Assembly: GCA_020444275.1 (NCBI GenBank)
Contig: JAHLLG010000006.1
Location: forward strand, 76,316 to 140,315
Direction of reading: 5' to 3'
DNA: 64,000 nucleotides
DNA from: Bacteroidota bacterium
Lineage (GTDB): Bacteria; Bacteroidota; Bacteroidia; Bacteroidales; UBA12077
Made by a program: the position numbers and the translations under genes. Shown here one piece after another: positions 36,372 through 46,616 of this stretch. The first letter of the stretch is position 1, and the number at the start of each line of letters is the position of its first letter. The notes under the pieces are model-generated. The model ran no database searches. It saw nothing but the letters and a program-made list of their open reading frames with translations, and was not told the DNA's origin.

Positions 36372-38060
36372 TTAATGATTAACCTCTTCGATAGCTTCTG
36401 AAACATTAATGATATAATCTCCCAGCTTCTCATTTTCGCAAAAAAGATCGTTATAAATAATGCCTACCTGGTAGCTATACTCTTTTTTCTCAACACTTTT
36501 AAGGTGAGATTTTTTAAGTTTTGTTCTGAAATGATTAATTTTTTCTTCAATCTCTTCTGCTACGGTAATATTTATGTTTTTATATCCTGAGTCTAGGTTT
36601 TTATGCATCTCATCAAAAGCTTTTTTCACCAACTCCATTATTTGAATGATGTTTTCATCCAAACTGGAAGGGAATTTAATTTTTTTATCTCTTTTACGCG
36701 CTAATGTTTTAGCCAGGTTATAACAACTATCACCTATACTTTCAATATCCGAAACTACGTTTAACATAGCTTTTATCCGCTTCGAACCTAAAATACTCAA
36801 TTCTCCTTCCGAGATTTTAGTTAAATAATTAGCGATCTCTTCTTCCATACGGTCACTAATACCTTCGTATTTTTCAACCTTATTAAATAGTTTATAGAAT
36901 TTTTTATCCTGCTTTTCTGAATACATAGATTCAACATAATGAAACATTTTATCCATGCGCTGAGCATAAACAATAATTTCCTTTTTAGCCTGGTGAATAG
37001 AAAGTTCTGATGTTGAAAGCAAACCTGTGTTGATGTGTTTTAATCGGAATTCTTCTGTATCATCTGTCATTGGTACCATTTTGGTCACAATAAGCTGGAT
37101 TAGTTTTGTAAACCAGATAAATACAAGCACGTTGGTAATATTAAAAGTAGTGTGGAAAATGGATAGAGCTACAGGAATAGCATGTGGTGAATCATATGGA
37201 GATACTCCTCCCGATTTTACTATAAACCAGTTAATTGCTGATAAAAAGTAGCCAAAAATTAACGAAACCCAAATTACACCTAAGATATTGAAAATCAAAT
37301 GTGCTCGTGCAGCCCGTTTAGCCGAAACATTGGCAACTGCTGCTGCAATATTAGCTGTAACGGCGGTACCCACATTTTCACCAAGCACCATAGCTGCAGC
37401 TAAATCAAAAGGAATCCATCCATTGTTGCACATTACCAAAGTTAAAGCCATCGTGGCACTCGACGATTGAATAACCATCGTTAATATAGTACCAATAAGC
37501 AAGAATAATATATGCGAAAAAGCACCGTGCGAGGTGTAATCCGAAAGGAAAGATAGAATTTCGGGATTCTCTTTGATGTTTGGAACAGAATCTTTTAAGA
37601 ATGTCAATCCTAAAAAAACCATGGCAAATCCAATGATAAATTCACCCCACGATTTTCGTTTATTGGTTTTTGAAAACAACAACGGAAATCCAAGTCCGAT
37701 TAAGGGCAGTGAAATAACACTAATATCGACTTTAAACCCCAGGAGAGAAATTAACCATGCGGTTACTGTGGTACCTATGTTAGCACCAAATATTACGCCG
37801 ATTGATTCTGTAAGAGATAGCAGTCCGGCATTTACAAAACTTACCATCATTACCGTTGTGGCCGATGATGATTGGATAATAGCTGTAATTAAAAAACCGG
37901 TAAATACGCCTTTAACCGGATTGGAAGTCATTTTAGCTAAAATACTTCTCATCTTATCTCCGGCGACCTTTTGCAAGGCTTCGCTCATTAACTTCATTCC
38001 GTAAAGAAAGAAGCCTAACGAACCAACTAAGGTTAAGAAATCTAACAGAGTGTAGTTCAT
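36372..38060 (-). CDS. Na/Pi cotransporter family protein with PhoU-like domain
   Basis: 562 residues. Two copies of the QSSSAT signature (TAIIQSSSATTVMM and TMVIQSSSATMALT) mark the NptA/SLC34-like repeat, within about 8-10 membrane helices over residues 1-330. A helical PhoU-like domain fills about 350-550. It probably takes up phosphate with sodium; the PhoU part suggests phosphate-linked control. Single gene, divergent from the prenyl-transferase gene. Confidence 0.92.
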   Translation of the reverse strand: MNYTLLDFLTLVGSLGFFLYGMKLMSEALQKVAGDKMRSILAKMTSNPVKGVFTGFLITAIIQSSSATTVMMVSFVNAGLLSLTESIGVIFGANIGTTVTAWLISLLGFKVDISVISLPLIGLGFPLLFSKTNKRKSWGEFIIGFAMVFLGLTFLKDSVPNIKENPEILSFLSDYTSHGAFSHILFLLIGTILTMVIQSSSATMALTLVMCNNGWIPFDLAAAMVLGENVGTAVTANIAAAVANVSAKRAARAHLIFNILGVIWVSLIFGYFLSAINWFIVKSGGVSPYDSPHAIPVALSIFHTTFNITNVLVFIWFTKLIQLIVTKMVPMTDDTEEFRLKHINTGLLSTSELSIHQAKKEIIVYAQRMDKMFHYVESMYSEKQDKKFYKLFNKVEKYEGISDRMEEEIANYLTKISEGELSILGSKRIKAMLNVVSDIESIGDSCYNLAKTLARKRDKKIKFPSSLDENIIQIMELVKKAFDEMHKNLDSGYKNINITVAEEIEEKINHFRTKLKKSHLKSVEKKEYSYQVGIIYNDLFCENEKLGDYIINVSEAIEEVNH

Positions 38061-38163
38061 TGGTATAAATGATTAATTAGGTATGCAAAACTAAAAAAAA
38101 AGTCAAATCATCATAGCTTTACCATCATATTTAATTAACAATAAAATAACATAATACGATTTA

Positions 38164-38194
38164 TTGGTCGTTTGGAGATATAATCCTAATTTTG
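38164..38194 (+). promoter_or_regulatory. Candidate promoter of the polyprenyl synthetase gene
   Basis: A TTG at 38164-38166 and TAATTTTG at 38187-38194, 20 nt apart, fit the Bacteroidota -33/-7 pattern. The box lies inside the longer open frame, which supports the downstream ATG at 38218. Confidence 0.5.
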
Positions 38195-38217
38195 GGAATC
38201 AATTTAAATCATATGAA

Positions 38218-39192
38218 ATGTATGCACTAACTGAACTTCAGGAAATCATAAATAAAAGAATATCAGAAGAAAATTTGGGCCGGGAGCCTTATGCGCTTTA
38301 CGATCCAATTAAATATACATTAGATTCCGGAGGAAAGCGAATTCGACCTGTACTTGTTTTAATGGCTTGTAATATGTTTTCTGAACAGGTTGATCATGCC
38401 ATAAAACCAGCTATCGGATTGGAGATTTTTCATAATTTTACTTTGTTGCACGACGATATTATGGATCATGCAGATATCCGACGCGGAAAACCAACCGTAC
38501 ATAAAAAGTGGGACGAAAACACTGCCATTCTTTCAGGCGATGCCATGTTTATTAAAGCCTACGAATACTTTTTAGATATTGATTCTCCTAATTTTAGAGA
38601 GATTCTAAAAGTCTTTAATAATACAGCACTTGAAGTATGCGAAGGGCAGCAGTATGATATGGAATTTGAACAACGCACCAATGTAACCGAGCAGGAGTAT
38701 CTTCGAATGATCGAACTTAAAACATCGGTATTACTGGCTGCAGCTCTTAAAATTGGAGCATTATTAGGTGGTGCAAAAAGTAAAGATGCAGATCTTTTAT
38801 ATGAGTTTGGACGAAATATTGGCCTGGCTTTTCAGTTACAGGATGATTATCTCGATGTTTATGGTGATACCGAAGTGTTTGGTAAGCAGATTGGCGGTGA
38901 TATTGTGGCCAATAAAAAAACTTTTATGTTAATTAAGGCCTTACAACTAGCTGATAATAATAACAAAAACAAATTGGAAAAACTAATTCATTTAGAGAAG
39001 TTCGATAGAGAAACGAAAGTTTCAAAAGTTACACAGGTATATAATGATTTAAATATAAAAGAGTTAGTTGTTGCTGAAATATCCAAACTGAACAAAAATG
39101 CACATGACTACCTGGATAAGGTGTCGGTTCCTGATCAGAAAAAAGAAGAACTCAAAGCGTTATCTGTAAAACTAATACAACGGGTTAATTAA
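38218..39192 (+). CDS. Polyprenyl diphosphate synthase (FPP/GGPP/octaprenyl type)
   Basis: 324 residues from ATG 38218. Trans-prenyltransferase with the first Asp-rich motif in LLHDDIMDHADIRRGKPTVH, the second in FQLQDDYLDVYGD, and GGKRIRPVLVL early on. It condenses IPP with allylic diphosphates in the cytoplasm. Residues before the first motif (HNFTL) suggest neither a bulky nor a clearly short chain product; in Bacteroidota this family makes FPP/GGPP or the menaquinone side chain. Its stop shares bases with the stop of the convergent barrel gene. Confidence 0.92.
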   Translation: MYALTELQEIINKRISEENLGREPYALYDPIKYTLDSGGKRIRPVLVLMACNMFSEQVDHAIKPAIGLEIFHNFTLLHDDIMDHADIRRGKPTVHKKWDENTAILSGDAMFIKAYEYFLDIDSPNFREILKVFNNTALEVCEGQQYDMEFEQRTNVTEQEYLRMIELKTSVLLAAALKIGALLGGAKSKDADLLYEFGRNIGLAFQLQDDYLDVYGDTEVFGKQIGGDIVANKKTFMLIKALQLADNNNKNKLEKLIHLEKFDRETKVSKVTQVYNDLNIKELVVAEISKLNKNAHDYLDKVSVPDQKKEELKALSVKLIQRVN

Positions 39193-39758
39193 AGATAAAA
39201 TAAAAATCCCGGAGTAAAAACCAGTTGATTGGTTTTGGCTAGTACATATTTTGCTTCTGCAAAAAACATAAAGCGATCATTAAATGAAAGCTGCATGCCT
39301 GCTCCCACATTAGCACCGGGGAAAAATTTAAATTCGTTTATATCATAAAAGCTATTGTACACATCTGAATAATGATCATCTTTTATCTGCCACATGCCAA
39401 CATGTGCACCTCCTAAAATATAAACACGATAGTTATCTCTGCTCCGTGGATTTAGTATATAATGTAAATTTAAATTAAATGCAAATGCTGTTACCTTATC
39501 GCTACCGTTGTTATATTCTGTTTTGTTTGGTAAATAGAACTTAATATCAGGCACAATATCCAGCTTTTTGTTGAAGTCATATACGGCTCTTAAATCAAAT
39601 CCAAACGATTTATTAGAATAATCAAGACCATCATCATATTCGTATTTTCCTCCTGTAGCTAATGCAATACCTCCTCCGAACGATTCAAATTGTGCTCTTA
39701 CAGGTTTAGATCCAATAATAGCAGTAAGTACAATAAGTGTTATTAAAATCTTTTTCAT
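39189..39758 (-). CDS. Outer-membrane beta-barrel protein
   Basis: 189 residues with a signal peptide (to VRAQ, about 22). The remainder consists of alternating amphipathic strands with aromatic residues, ending FTPGFLFYL with a terminal hydrophobic residue, as in 8-stranded OmpA/OmpX-like barrels. No specific family can be named. It shares the TTAA stop overlap with the prenyl synthase gene. A similar barrel gene lies immediately upstream at 39901. Confidence 0.75.
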   Translation of the reverse strand: MKKILITLIVLTAIIGSKPVRAQFESFGGGIALATGGKYEYDDGLDYSNKSFGFDLRAVYDFNKKLDIVPDIKFYLPNKTEYNNGSDKVTAFAFNLNLHYILNPRSRDNYRVYILGGAHVGMWQIKDDHYSDVYNSFYDINEFKFFPGANVGAGMQLSFNDRFMFFAEAKYVLAKTNQLVFTPGFLFYL

Positions 39759-39852
39759 TTGTAATCAATAGTTTAAAACGGGTGGTAAATATCTGGTAAT
39801 TTTCTATTTCATACAAACAATTTTGATAAAAGAAACATAAAATAACTAAAAA

Positions 39853-39875
39853 GGGATATTCTGTCAGAATATCCC
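39853..39875 (-). terminator. Terminator after the second small barrel gene
   Basis: GGGATATTCTG and CAGAATATCCC are perfect 11-bp arms with a 1-nt centre; on the minus strand the stem is followed by TTTTTAG. Confidence 0.75.
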
Positions 39876-39900
39876 CTGTATAATTATTTTTGATTTGACA

Positions 39901-40416
39901 TTACAGTGCAAATAAAACTCCAAAATTAATGGTTGTCTGATTATACCTGCTTAATGTATACTTAATTTCACTAAAAGCACTTAAATTTGAACTAAATTCG
40001 TAATTAGCACCGGCTCCGGCATTTAATCCAACTTTAGTTCCAATTTCGTCATTGTTTCGAATGGCAATGTCGTCAACTCGGCTATAGTGAGTAATATTTA
40101 AACCACCAATTCCATAAAAATTAAATCCGGCAGTACTCCAAAATGTGTAGTTTCCATCCACATCTATTGACCACCGATTATACTTATAACTATTTTGAGT
40201 TAAAGGGAAAAATATTCCAAACTCAAGAGATCCTGACAAATTTTCAAGAACCATATCCATTCCGTATGTGCCTTTAAATTGAAGACCAAACGAAGGCCGG
40301 TCTGTTCCCAGTAGCAAACCACCACCAAGGTTTATTTCCTGTGCATTTGATTTTATCGAAAACAAGCTACTAATGAGAACTGTAGCTACAATTAATTTAA
40401 ATACTCTATTTTTCAT
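39901..40416 (-). CDS. Outer-membrane beta-barrel protein
   Basis: 171 residues; signal peptide to SNAQ (about 25), then repeated strands ending TTINFGVLFAL, a barrel C-terminus. It resembles its neighbour at 39189 in size and layout and may be a diverged duplicate, but it has its own terminator. Family and ligand unknown. Confidence 0.74.
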   Translation of the reverse strand: MKNRVFKLIVATVLISSLFSIKSNAQEINLGGGLLLGTDRPSFGLQFKGTYGMDMVLENLSGSLEFGIFFPLTQNSYKYNRWSIDVDGNYTFWSTAGFNFYGIGGLNITHYSRVDDIAIRNNDEIGTKVGLNAGAGANYEFSSNLSAFSEIKYTLSRYNQTTINFGVLFAL

Positions 40417-40550
40417 ACGTTCTTCTTTTTTAGTTTTACATATTCAACATTTACGCATGTATCAAAAATCATGCAACAAAATAACGAATCAAAACAGGAA
40501 AAAGTTCGTAAGCATGTATCTAAAAGATGATAAAATCGTATAAAAAACGT

Positions 40551-40558
40551 AAATTTGT
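40551..40558 (+). promoter_or_regulatory. Candidate -7 box for atpD
   Basis: TAAATTTG fits TAnnTTTG and lies 35 bp before the atpD ATG. Confidence 0.45.
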
Positions 40559-40560
40559 AA

Positions 40561-42114
<1,554 letters not shown>

Positions 42115-42143
42115 CTTACAAAATAATAAGCTGTTGATTCTAT

Positions 42144-42389
42144 ATGTATTTAGAAATCATTACACCGGATAAAAAGATTTTTTCAGGAAAAGTAAATGCA
42201 GTTCAGGTACCCGGAACAAAGGGGTTATTTGAGATTCTGGAGTATCACGCTCCAATTATTTCTACACTTGAACAAGGAAGGGTTAAGGTTGTTGAAGGAT
42301 CAGCAGAGTCTTTTTTTTCAATTAGTGGTGGCATCGTTGAAGTTAAAGATAATGATGTGATAATTCTTGCAGAATCTGTACAAGTATAA
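42144..42389 (+). CDS. atpC: F1 ATP synthase epsilon subunit (short form)
   Basis: 81 residues, the short form lacking the C-terminal helical hairpin. The N-terminal beta-sandwich is clear: LEIITPDKKIFSGKVNAVQVPGTKG, then LEYHAPIISTLEQG and FSISGGIVEVKDNDVIIL. Without the hairpin, the usual epsilon-mediated inhibition of ATP hydrolysis is not expected. Its TAA overlaps the ATG of the next gene (TAATG). Confidence 0.94.
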   Translation: MYLEIITPDKKIFSGKVNAVQVPGTKGLFEILEYHAPIISTLEQGRVKVVEGSAESFFSISGGIVEVKDNDVIILAESVQV

Positions 42390-43129
42390 TGTTTATGAGG
42401 CTATTTCTGATATTCGTTTTTATACATATCTTTTTATTCCTTGAGGCTCAGGAGAAAGTTACTTTTCATGCTGAAGATGGCTTGGAAATTACCGCCGATC
42501 TGTACGAGGTTGACAACGAAGATCCATACGTAATTTTGCTTCATCAGGCAGGTTCAAGCCGAGGAGAATACCGGCCAATTGCCGACAAAATATTAAAGTT
42601 TGGATACAACTGTTTAGCCGTTGACTTGCGATCGGGTGGCGAAGCGAATTATATTCAAAATCACACAGCATTACTGGCCATAGAGCAAGGATATTCGTCG
42701 GATTATTTAAGTTCTACAAAGGACATTGAGGCCGCTATTCAATGGGTTAAAGAACGTAGTGAGAAGCCTGTTGTTCTTTTTGGCAGTTCGTTTTCGGCTT
42801 CTTTAAGTCTTCTTGTTGCTAAAAACAATCCGGATGTAAAAGCGGTTGTTGCGTTTAGTCCGGGAGAGTTTTTTACTCCCGAACTTACCATTCAGAATTC
42901 TATTAAAAACCTCGAAAAACCAATATTTGTAGCCTCTTCACACAGAGAAAGTCCATATATTGACACGCTACTTTCTTATGTTGACGATCAATATAAATCC
43001 ACCTATGCTCCAAGCGAAGGAGGTGAACATGGTGCTAAATCATTGTGGAAAAGTAATCCAAATGCACAGCAATACTGGTTGTCGCTGACCATGTTTTTTA
43101 GTAAAATAAACAGAATGCACAGGAGATAA
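42389..43129 (+). CDS. Secreted/periplasmic alpha/beta hydrolase
   Basis: 246 residues with an N-terminal signal segment (to about 20). The hydrolase fold shows in VILLHQAGSSRGEY (oxyanion), CLAVDLRSGG, the nucleophile elbow FGSSFSAS (Ser) and a His in GGEHGAKSLW. Closest general type: dienelactone-hydrolase or acyl-esterase-like. It begins on the TAATG junction with atpC, so is co-translated with the ATP synthase genes although the function seems unrelated. Substrate unknown. Confidence 0.82.
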   Translation: MFMRLFLIFVFIHIFLFLEAQEKVTFHAEDGLEITADLYEVDNEDPYVILLHQAGSSRGEYRPIADKILKFGYNCLAVDLRSGGEANYIQNHTALLAIEQGYSSDYLSSTKDIEAAIQWVKERSEKPVVLFGSSFSASLSLLVAKNNPDVKAVVAFSPGEFFTPELTIQNSIKNLEKPIFVASSHRESPYIDTLLSYVDDQYKSTYAPSEGGEHGAKSLWKSNPNAQQYWLSLTMFFSKINRMHRR

Positions 43130-43170
43130 CTTTACTTCCTAATTCTCAACAATTTCCTAAATGCTTTTTT

Positions 43171-43178
43171 TATCTTTG
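43171..43178 (+). promoter_or_regulatory. Candidate -7 box for the GT9 gene
   Basis: TATCTTTG, one of the commonest TAnnTTTG forms, 32 bp before the ATG at 43211. Confidence 0.5.
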
Positions 43179-43210
43179 CAGCTTAAATAATAAGTGTACT
43201 CAAATCAGTT

Positions 43211-44197
43211 ATGCAAAAGATAAAATTTTTAGTACTTCGATTCAGCTCTATTGGCGATATTGTACTTACAACTCCTGTAATTCGAAATTTAAAAAATCAG
43301 GTTGAAGGAGCAGAAATACATTACCTTACAAAACCACAGTTTGCTTCTATTTTAGAACATAATCCAAATATCGATAAAGTTCATATTTTGAAGAAATCTT
43401 TTAAAGAAACGTTACATGAATTAAAGCATGAACACTTTGATTATATTATTGATTTACATAAGAATATCCGTACTGCACGATTTAAAAACCGATTAAAAAT
43501 CATCTCATTTTCTTTTAATAAATTAAATCGAGAAAAGTGGTTACTGGTCAATTTTAAGAAGAATAAACTACCTGATGTTCACATTGTCGACCGGTATTTG
43601 GATACACTAAAAGCTTTTGATGTTAAAAATGATAATCAGGGACTGGATTATTTTATTCCGAAAGAAGATGAGGTTGATATAAATACGATATCTGGTAATC
43701 TGGCAACAGGGTATGTTGGAGTTGTTGTGGGAGCTTACCATAACACCAAAAAACTGACCAAAGAAAAGCTGATCTCTATCTGCAAAAAAATAGATAAACC
43801 CATTGTATTACTTGGTGGGCCAGGTAATAAGGATGAAGCTGAACAAGTTAAGAACGCTATAAATAAAGATATTTATAATGCCTGTGGAGCATATAACATT
43901 AATCAATCGGCATCATTGGTAAAACAGGCCAATGTAATTTTAACACCCGACACAGGCTTGATGCATATTGCCAGTGCATTTAAAAAGAAAATTATTTCCG
44001 TTTGGGGTAATACTGTTCCGGAGTTTGGAATGTATCCATATTTACCTGATGCTAATTCGGAAATAGTTGAAGTAAAAGGCTTAAGCTGTCGTCCCTGTTC
44101 AAAAATTGGTTTTACGGAATGTCCTAAAAAGCATTTTAAATGTATTAATGATTTGGATGAGGCTTATATTGCAGCAAGAATAAAGGAGTTATTTTAA
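43211..44197 (+). CDS. Glycosyltransferase family 9 (heptosyltransferase-like)
   Basis: 328 residues, cytoplasmic or peripheral. LVLRFSSIGDIVLTTPVIRNLK at the start, IVLLGGPGNKDEAEQV and the donor-site TPDTGLMHIASAFKKKIISVWG are GT9/WaaF-WaaC hallmarks. A Cys-rich tail (LSCRPCSKIGFTECPKKHFKC) is common in this family. It adds a sugar, often heptose, to lipid A-linked core. It has its own candidate promoter; the RAYT remnant region follows. Confidence 0.92.
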   Translation: MQKIKFLVLRFSSIGDIVLTTPVIRNLKNQVEGAEIHYLTKPQFASILEHNPNIDKVHILKKSFKETLHELKHEHFDYIIDLHKNIRTARFKNRLKIISFSFNKLNREKWLLVNFKKNKLPDVHIVDRYLDTLKAFDVKNDNQGLDYFIPKEDEVDINTISGNLATGYVGVVVGAYHNTKKLTKEKLISICKKIDKPIVLLGGPGNKDEAEQVKNAINKDIYNACGAYNINQSASLVKQANVILTPDTGLMHIASAFKKKIISVWGNTVPEFGMYPYLPDANSEIVEVKGLSCRPCSKIGFTECPKKHFKCINDLDEAYIAARIKELF

Positions 44198-44223
44198 AAT
44201 AGATGATTTTAATCTGCTAAGGG

Positions 44224-44256
44224 ACCTTTTCCAAAGTTTCAAACCTTGGGAAAGGT
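44224..44256. repeat. REP-like palindrome upstream of the RAYT pseudogene
   Basis: 33-bp hairpin: ACCTTTTCCAAAGTTT, a single C, and AAACCTTGGGAAAGGT. The two mismatches are G-U pairs in RNA. The same 33-bp unit appears in frame inside the RAYT gene. Confidence 0.75.
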
Positions 44257-44280
44257 GAGAAAAGCCATAATAAAATCAAT

Positions 44281-44880
44281 ATGGAAATATTAGAGCCTGA
44301 ATTTTTTTAGCATATTTATAATCATGCTAATGGGAGTGAGAATCTATTCTGCTCCAATGAGAATTATAGGTTTTTTCTTTCCAGATATAAGAAACATATT
44401 GCTCCAATAGCTGACACATTTGCTTATTGTTTGATGACAAACCACATTCACTTTTTAGTAAGAGTAAAAGAAGAGTATTTTTTATCAGAATCTTTTCCAA
44501 AGTTTCAAACTTTGGAAAAGGTAAAAAAGAGTTATTTTATTAGTAAACAATTTGCAAATTTGTTTAGTTCTTATACACAATCGTATAATAAAATGTATCA
44601 AAGAAATGGTTCGTTGTTTTTAAAGAATTTTAGAAGAATAAGGATAAATACAGAACAATACCTAAAACAAGCCATTATTTATATTCACTTAAATCCTGTA
44701 AAACATGAGTTTGTTGATTCATTAGAGGAGTGGAAATACCCGTCATAAAAATCTATTTTAAGTTCTAAACAAACATTAATTAGAAAAGATGAGGTTATAG
44801 AATTGTTTGGAGATAGAAATAATTTTAAAACGTATCACAATTTTAAAAACCTGGAATCTAATATAAATATTGATTTTTAA
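44281..44880 (+). pseudogene. Decayed REP-associated tyrosine transposase (RAYT, IS200/Y1 type)
   Basis: Read straight through from ATG 44281, one frame is coherent to 44880 except for two stops: TAG at 44308-44310 (after EPEFF, before HIYNHANG) and TAA at 44746-44748. In each case one base change would restore a Tyr codon, which the family consensus (FYHIYNRGN) supports at the first. The core keeps the HUH motif in TNHIHFLV and the YIHLNPVK block. The longest intact reading frame is the fragment from 44431. Residues SFPKFQTLEKV come from an embedded 33-bp REP-like palindrome. Probably inactive; a relic of a domesticated REP-mobilising enzyme. Confidence 0.82.
44490..44522. repeat. REP-like palindrome embedded in the RAYT reading frame
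   Basis: Arms CTTTTCCAAAGTTT and AAACTTTGGAAAAG (14 bp perfect, 16 with one G-U) around one C. 33 bp equals 11 codons, so the frame is kept. It is closely similar to the copy at 44224-44256. Confidence 0.8.
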
Positions 44881-44965
44881 GTTATTTAATCTTTTCCAGA
44901 TTTTAAATACTTGTAAAAGAAGTTATCACTAACTTTGTACGATATGTTTTTATTACAAAAGCAGA

Positions 44966-45346
44966 ATGATAAATAGTAAATTTGATAAAGCTGAAGGAAT
45001 TTTATTTGTTGAATTTGTCGGTGAAATTACTGCCGATGAACTGAATAATTACATTGTTTCGGTAAGAGAAAACACTGAGCTTCCGAACAAACTAAAAATT
45101 CTTTCGGATGCTTCTAATGGCAAATTTGCCAAAAAAGTTGGACGAAAAGAGCTGTTAAATTTTTTAGAAGAAAATAAGGTTACTTTATCTCAAAAAGAAG
45201 CCATTCATGATGCATTTGTGGTTTCCAATGCATTTGAAATGGCTTTAGGTATGCTCTATCGCGAATTCAATAAAATAAACAATTATAAGTTTAATGTATT
45301 TTCCACAAAAGAAGCAGCTCTTAGCTGGTTACATAGGATACCTTAA
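44966..45346 (+). CDS. STAS/SpoIIAA-like small protein
   Basis: 126 residues, no signal peptide. Alternating strands and helices, with ILFVEFVGEITADELNNYI at the start, resemble SpoIIAA-like/STAS proteins, although the phospho-acceptor Ser of classic anti-anti-sigma proteins is not evident. It could be a regulatory partner, and the two SpoIIE-type phosphatases in the window make that worth testing, but nothing links them directly. Its stop codon overlaps that of the convergent porin-like gene. Confidence 0.6.
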   Translation: MINSKFDKAEGILFVEFVGEITADELNNYIVSVRENTELPNKLKILSDASNGKFAKKVGRKELLNFLEENKVTLSQKEAIHDAFVVSNAFEMALGMLYREFNKINNYKFNVFSTKEAALSWLHRIP

Positions 45347-46512
45347 AAGCTGTATCTGAATCGTAAAAACAACATGGTCATTTTATCGTATTGTCCTCCG
45401 AACTTTCCTTCAAATCGCTGACCATAAAGAGAACATTCAAAATTATTGCTAACCGAATATGCCAGTGAAGGCATTAAAAAGTATCCATCACCTAAAGAAG
45501 GAAAATACATTGCAGCTACCGTTGCATTCAACAAAGGATGAATAGGATATGATACTTGCCCGAACCAGGAAAACTTACTATATGAAGTAGTCTTTACTGA
45601 TAAAGGCATAAAATACAGATCATCAAAACTATTTAAGTTTAGTTTTTCGAAATAACCATTGTAGTTTCCTTCAAAAGTAATGTTGAGCGAGTTGCTGAAC
45701 ATGTAACTTAACCCCACATTAATGATTACAATTCCAGTTGAATCTGAAAAGTTTTCCTGGGGATGGAAATAGCTTGCCTCTCCATTAAATCCGAAATCCC
45801 AAATACTTCCTGACCAGCCTGCACCAACAACATAATCGGTAGTATCCATTATACCTCCAATTACCTGAATATCGTAACTCCATTTGTTAAACCGGTATAA
45901 ACCAGCGGCCGTAATGTTATTGTGTTTATCGATCTTAACAGCTGCTTCGGCAACCGATGTAAAATTAGGATAATACTGAACACGCAAAGCATCACTTCCC
46001 GGTCGTTCTTCGTAGTCAAAGTCGAAAAATGAATACGAATTAAATATATCGTTTGGATTCCAGGCAAATGACTGCCCCCAGTTAATTCTTTGTCTACCTA
46101 AAGTTACAGTCCAGTTACTTGAATTATATTCGAAGTAAGCCCGGTCAAATGTAGTGGTTAATACATACGAATTTCCATCTGAAATATTATTGGTTAAAAA
46201 ATTTAAAAATCCATTATCATCTTCAAAGGAGTCTGCATATCCAGGAATAAATTTTAATAAATCACCATAAACTAATCGGTTTCTCATTCCCGCAGAAAGA
46301 GTAAGATTATCAGAGATATACCAATTATAATTTAGTCTGTTATGCACGAGATTGTCTACTAACCAAACGGAATCTATAGAATTAAACATTACGGTATTCA
46401 TGTATTTTACATAACCATTTAGTTCCATGTTGGACAAGATAGATTGTTTTTCTTGTCCAACTCCTCTTAATGAAATTATCAGTGCAGCTGTTATAACGAA
46501 TAATTTTTTCAT
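45343..46512 (-). CDS. Outer-membrane porin-like beta-barrel protein
   Basis: 389 residues from ATG 46512, which opens a signal peptide (MKKLFVITAALIISLRGVGQ); the ORF could be extended 20 residues upstream but those are not signal-like. The body contains many amphipathic strands (LTLSAGMRNRLVYGD, WTVTLGRQRINWGQSF) and ends FLRFRYSF, the aromatic C-terminus of barrels. GRQRINWGQ resembles a motif of Bacteroidota porin-like proteins. Ligand unknown. Confidence 0.78.
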   Translation of the reverse strand: MKKLFVITAALIISLRGVGQEKQSILSNMELNGYVKYMNTVMFNSIDSVWLVDNLVHNRLNYNWYISDNLTLSAGMRNRLVYGDLLKFIPGYADSFEDDNGFLNFLTNNISDGNSYVLTTTFDRAYFEYNSSNWTVTLGRQRINWGQSFAWNPNDIFNSYSFFDFDYEERPGSDALRVQYYPNFTSVAEAAVKIDKHNNITAAGLYRFNKWSYDIQVIGGIMDTTDYVVGAGWSGSIWDFGFNGEASYFHPQENFSDSTGIVIINVGLSYMFSNSLNITFEGNYNGYFEKLNLNSFDDLYFMPLSVKTTSYSKFSWFGQVSYPIHPLLNATVAAMYFPSLGDGYFLMPSLAYSVSNNFECSLYGQRFEGKFGGQYDKMTMLFLRFRYSF

Positions 46513-46560
46513 AGAATCGTGATAAAAGTTTATATAATGATTTAACAATCTCACTAATTT

Positions 46561-46605
46561 GCCAAGTCGCAAAGGATTACACGTTTTGTGTCTTTGCGTC
46601 TTGGC
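46561..46605. repeat. GCCAAGnCGCAAAG dispersed inverted repeat
   Basis: Arms GCCAAGTCGCAAAG and CTTTGCGTCTTGGC (one mismatch) with a 17-nt loop. This family of repeats is frequent between genes of Bacteroidota genomes. It lies just after the export operon and could end its transcript. Confidence 0.65.
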
Positions 46606-46616
46606 GAGATAAAATG

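Noticed and set aside
37573-38004. 143-codon plus-strand frame opposite the Na/Pi cotransporter gene
   Set aside because: Antisense shadow of a well-supported family member.
44431-44748. Intact short transposase gene
   Set aside because: The frame continues upstream to 44281 and downstream to 44880 with family-like sequence across two stops, so it is better described as part of a pseudogene.
44888-44925. Possible third REP-like hairpin downstream of the RAYT pseudogene (CTTTTCC...TGTAAAAG)
   Set aside because: Arms pair poorly and the resemblance to the 33-bp unit is not better than expected in AT-rich DNA.
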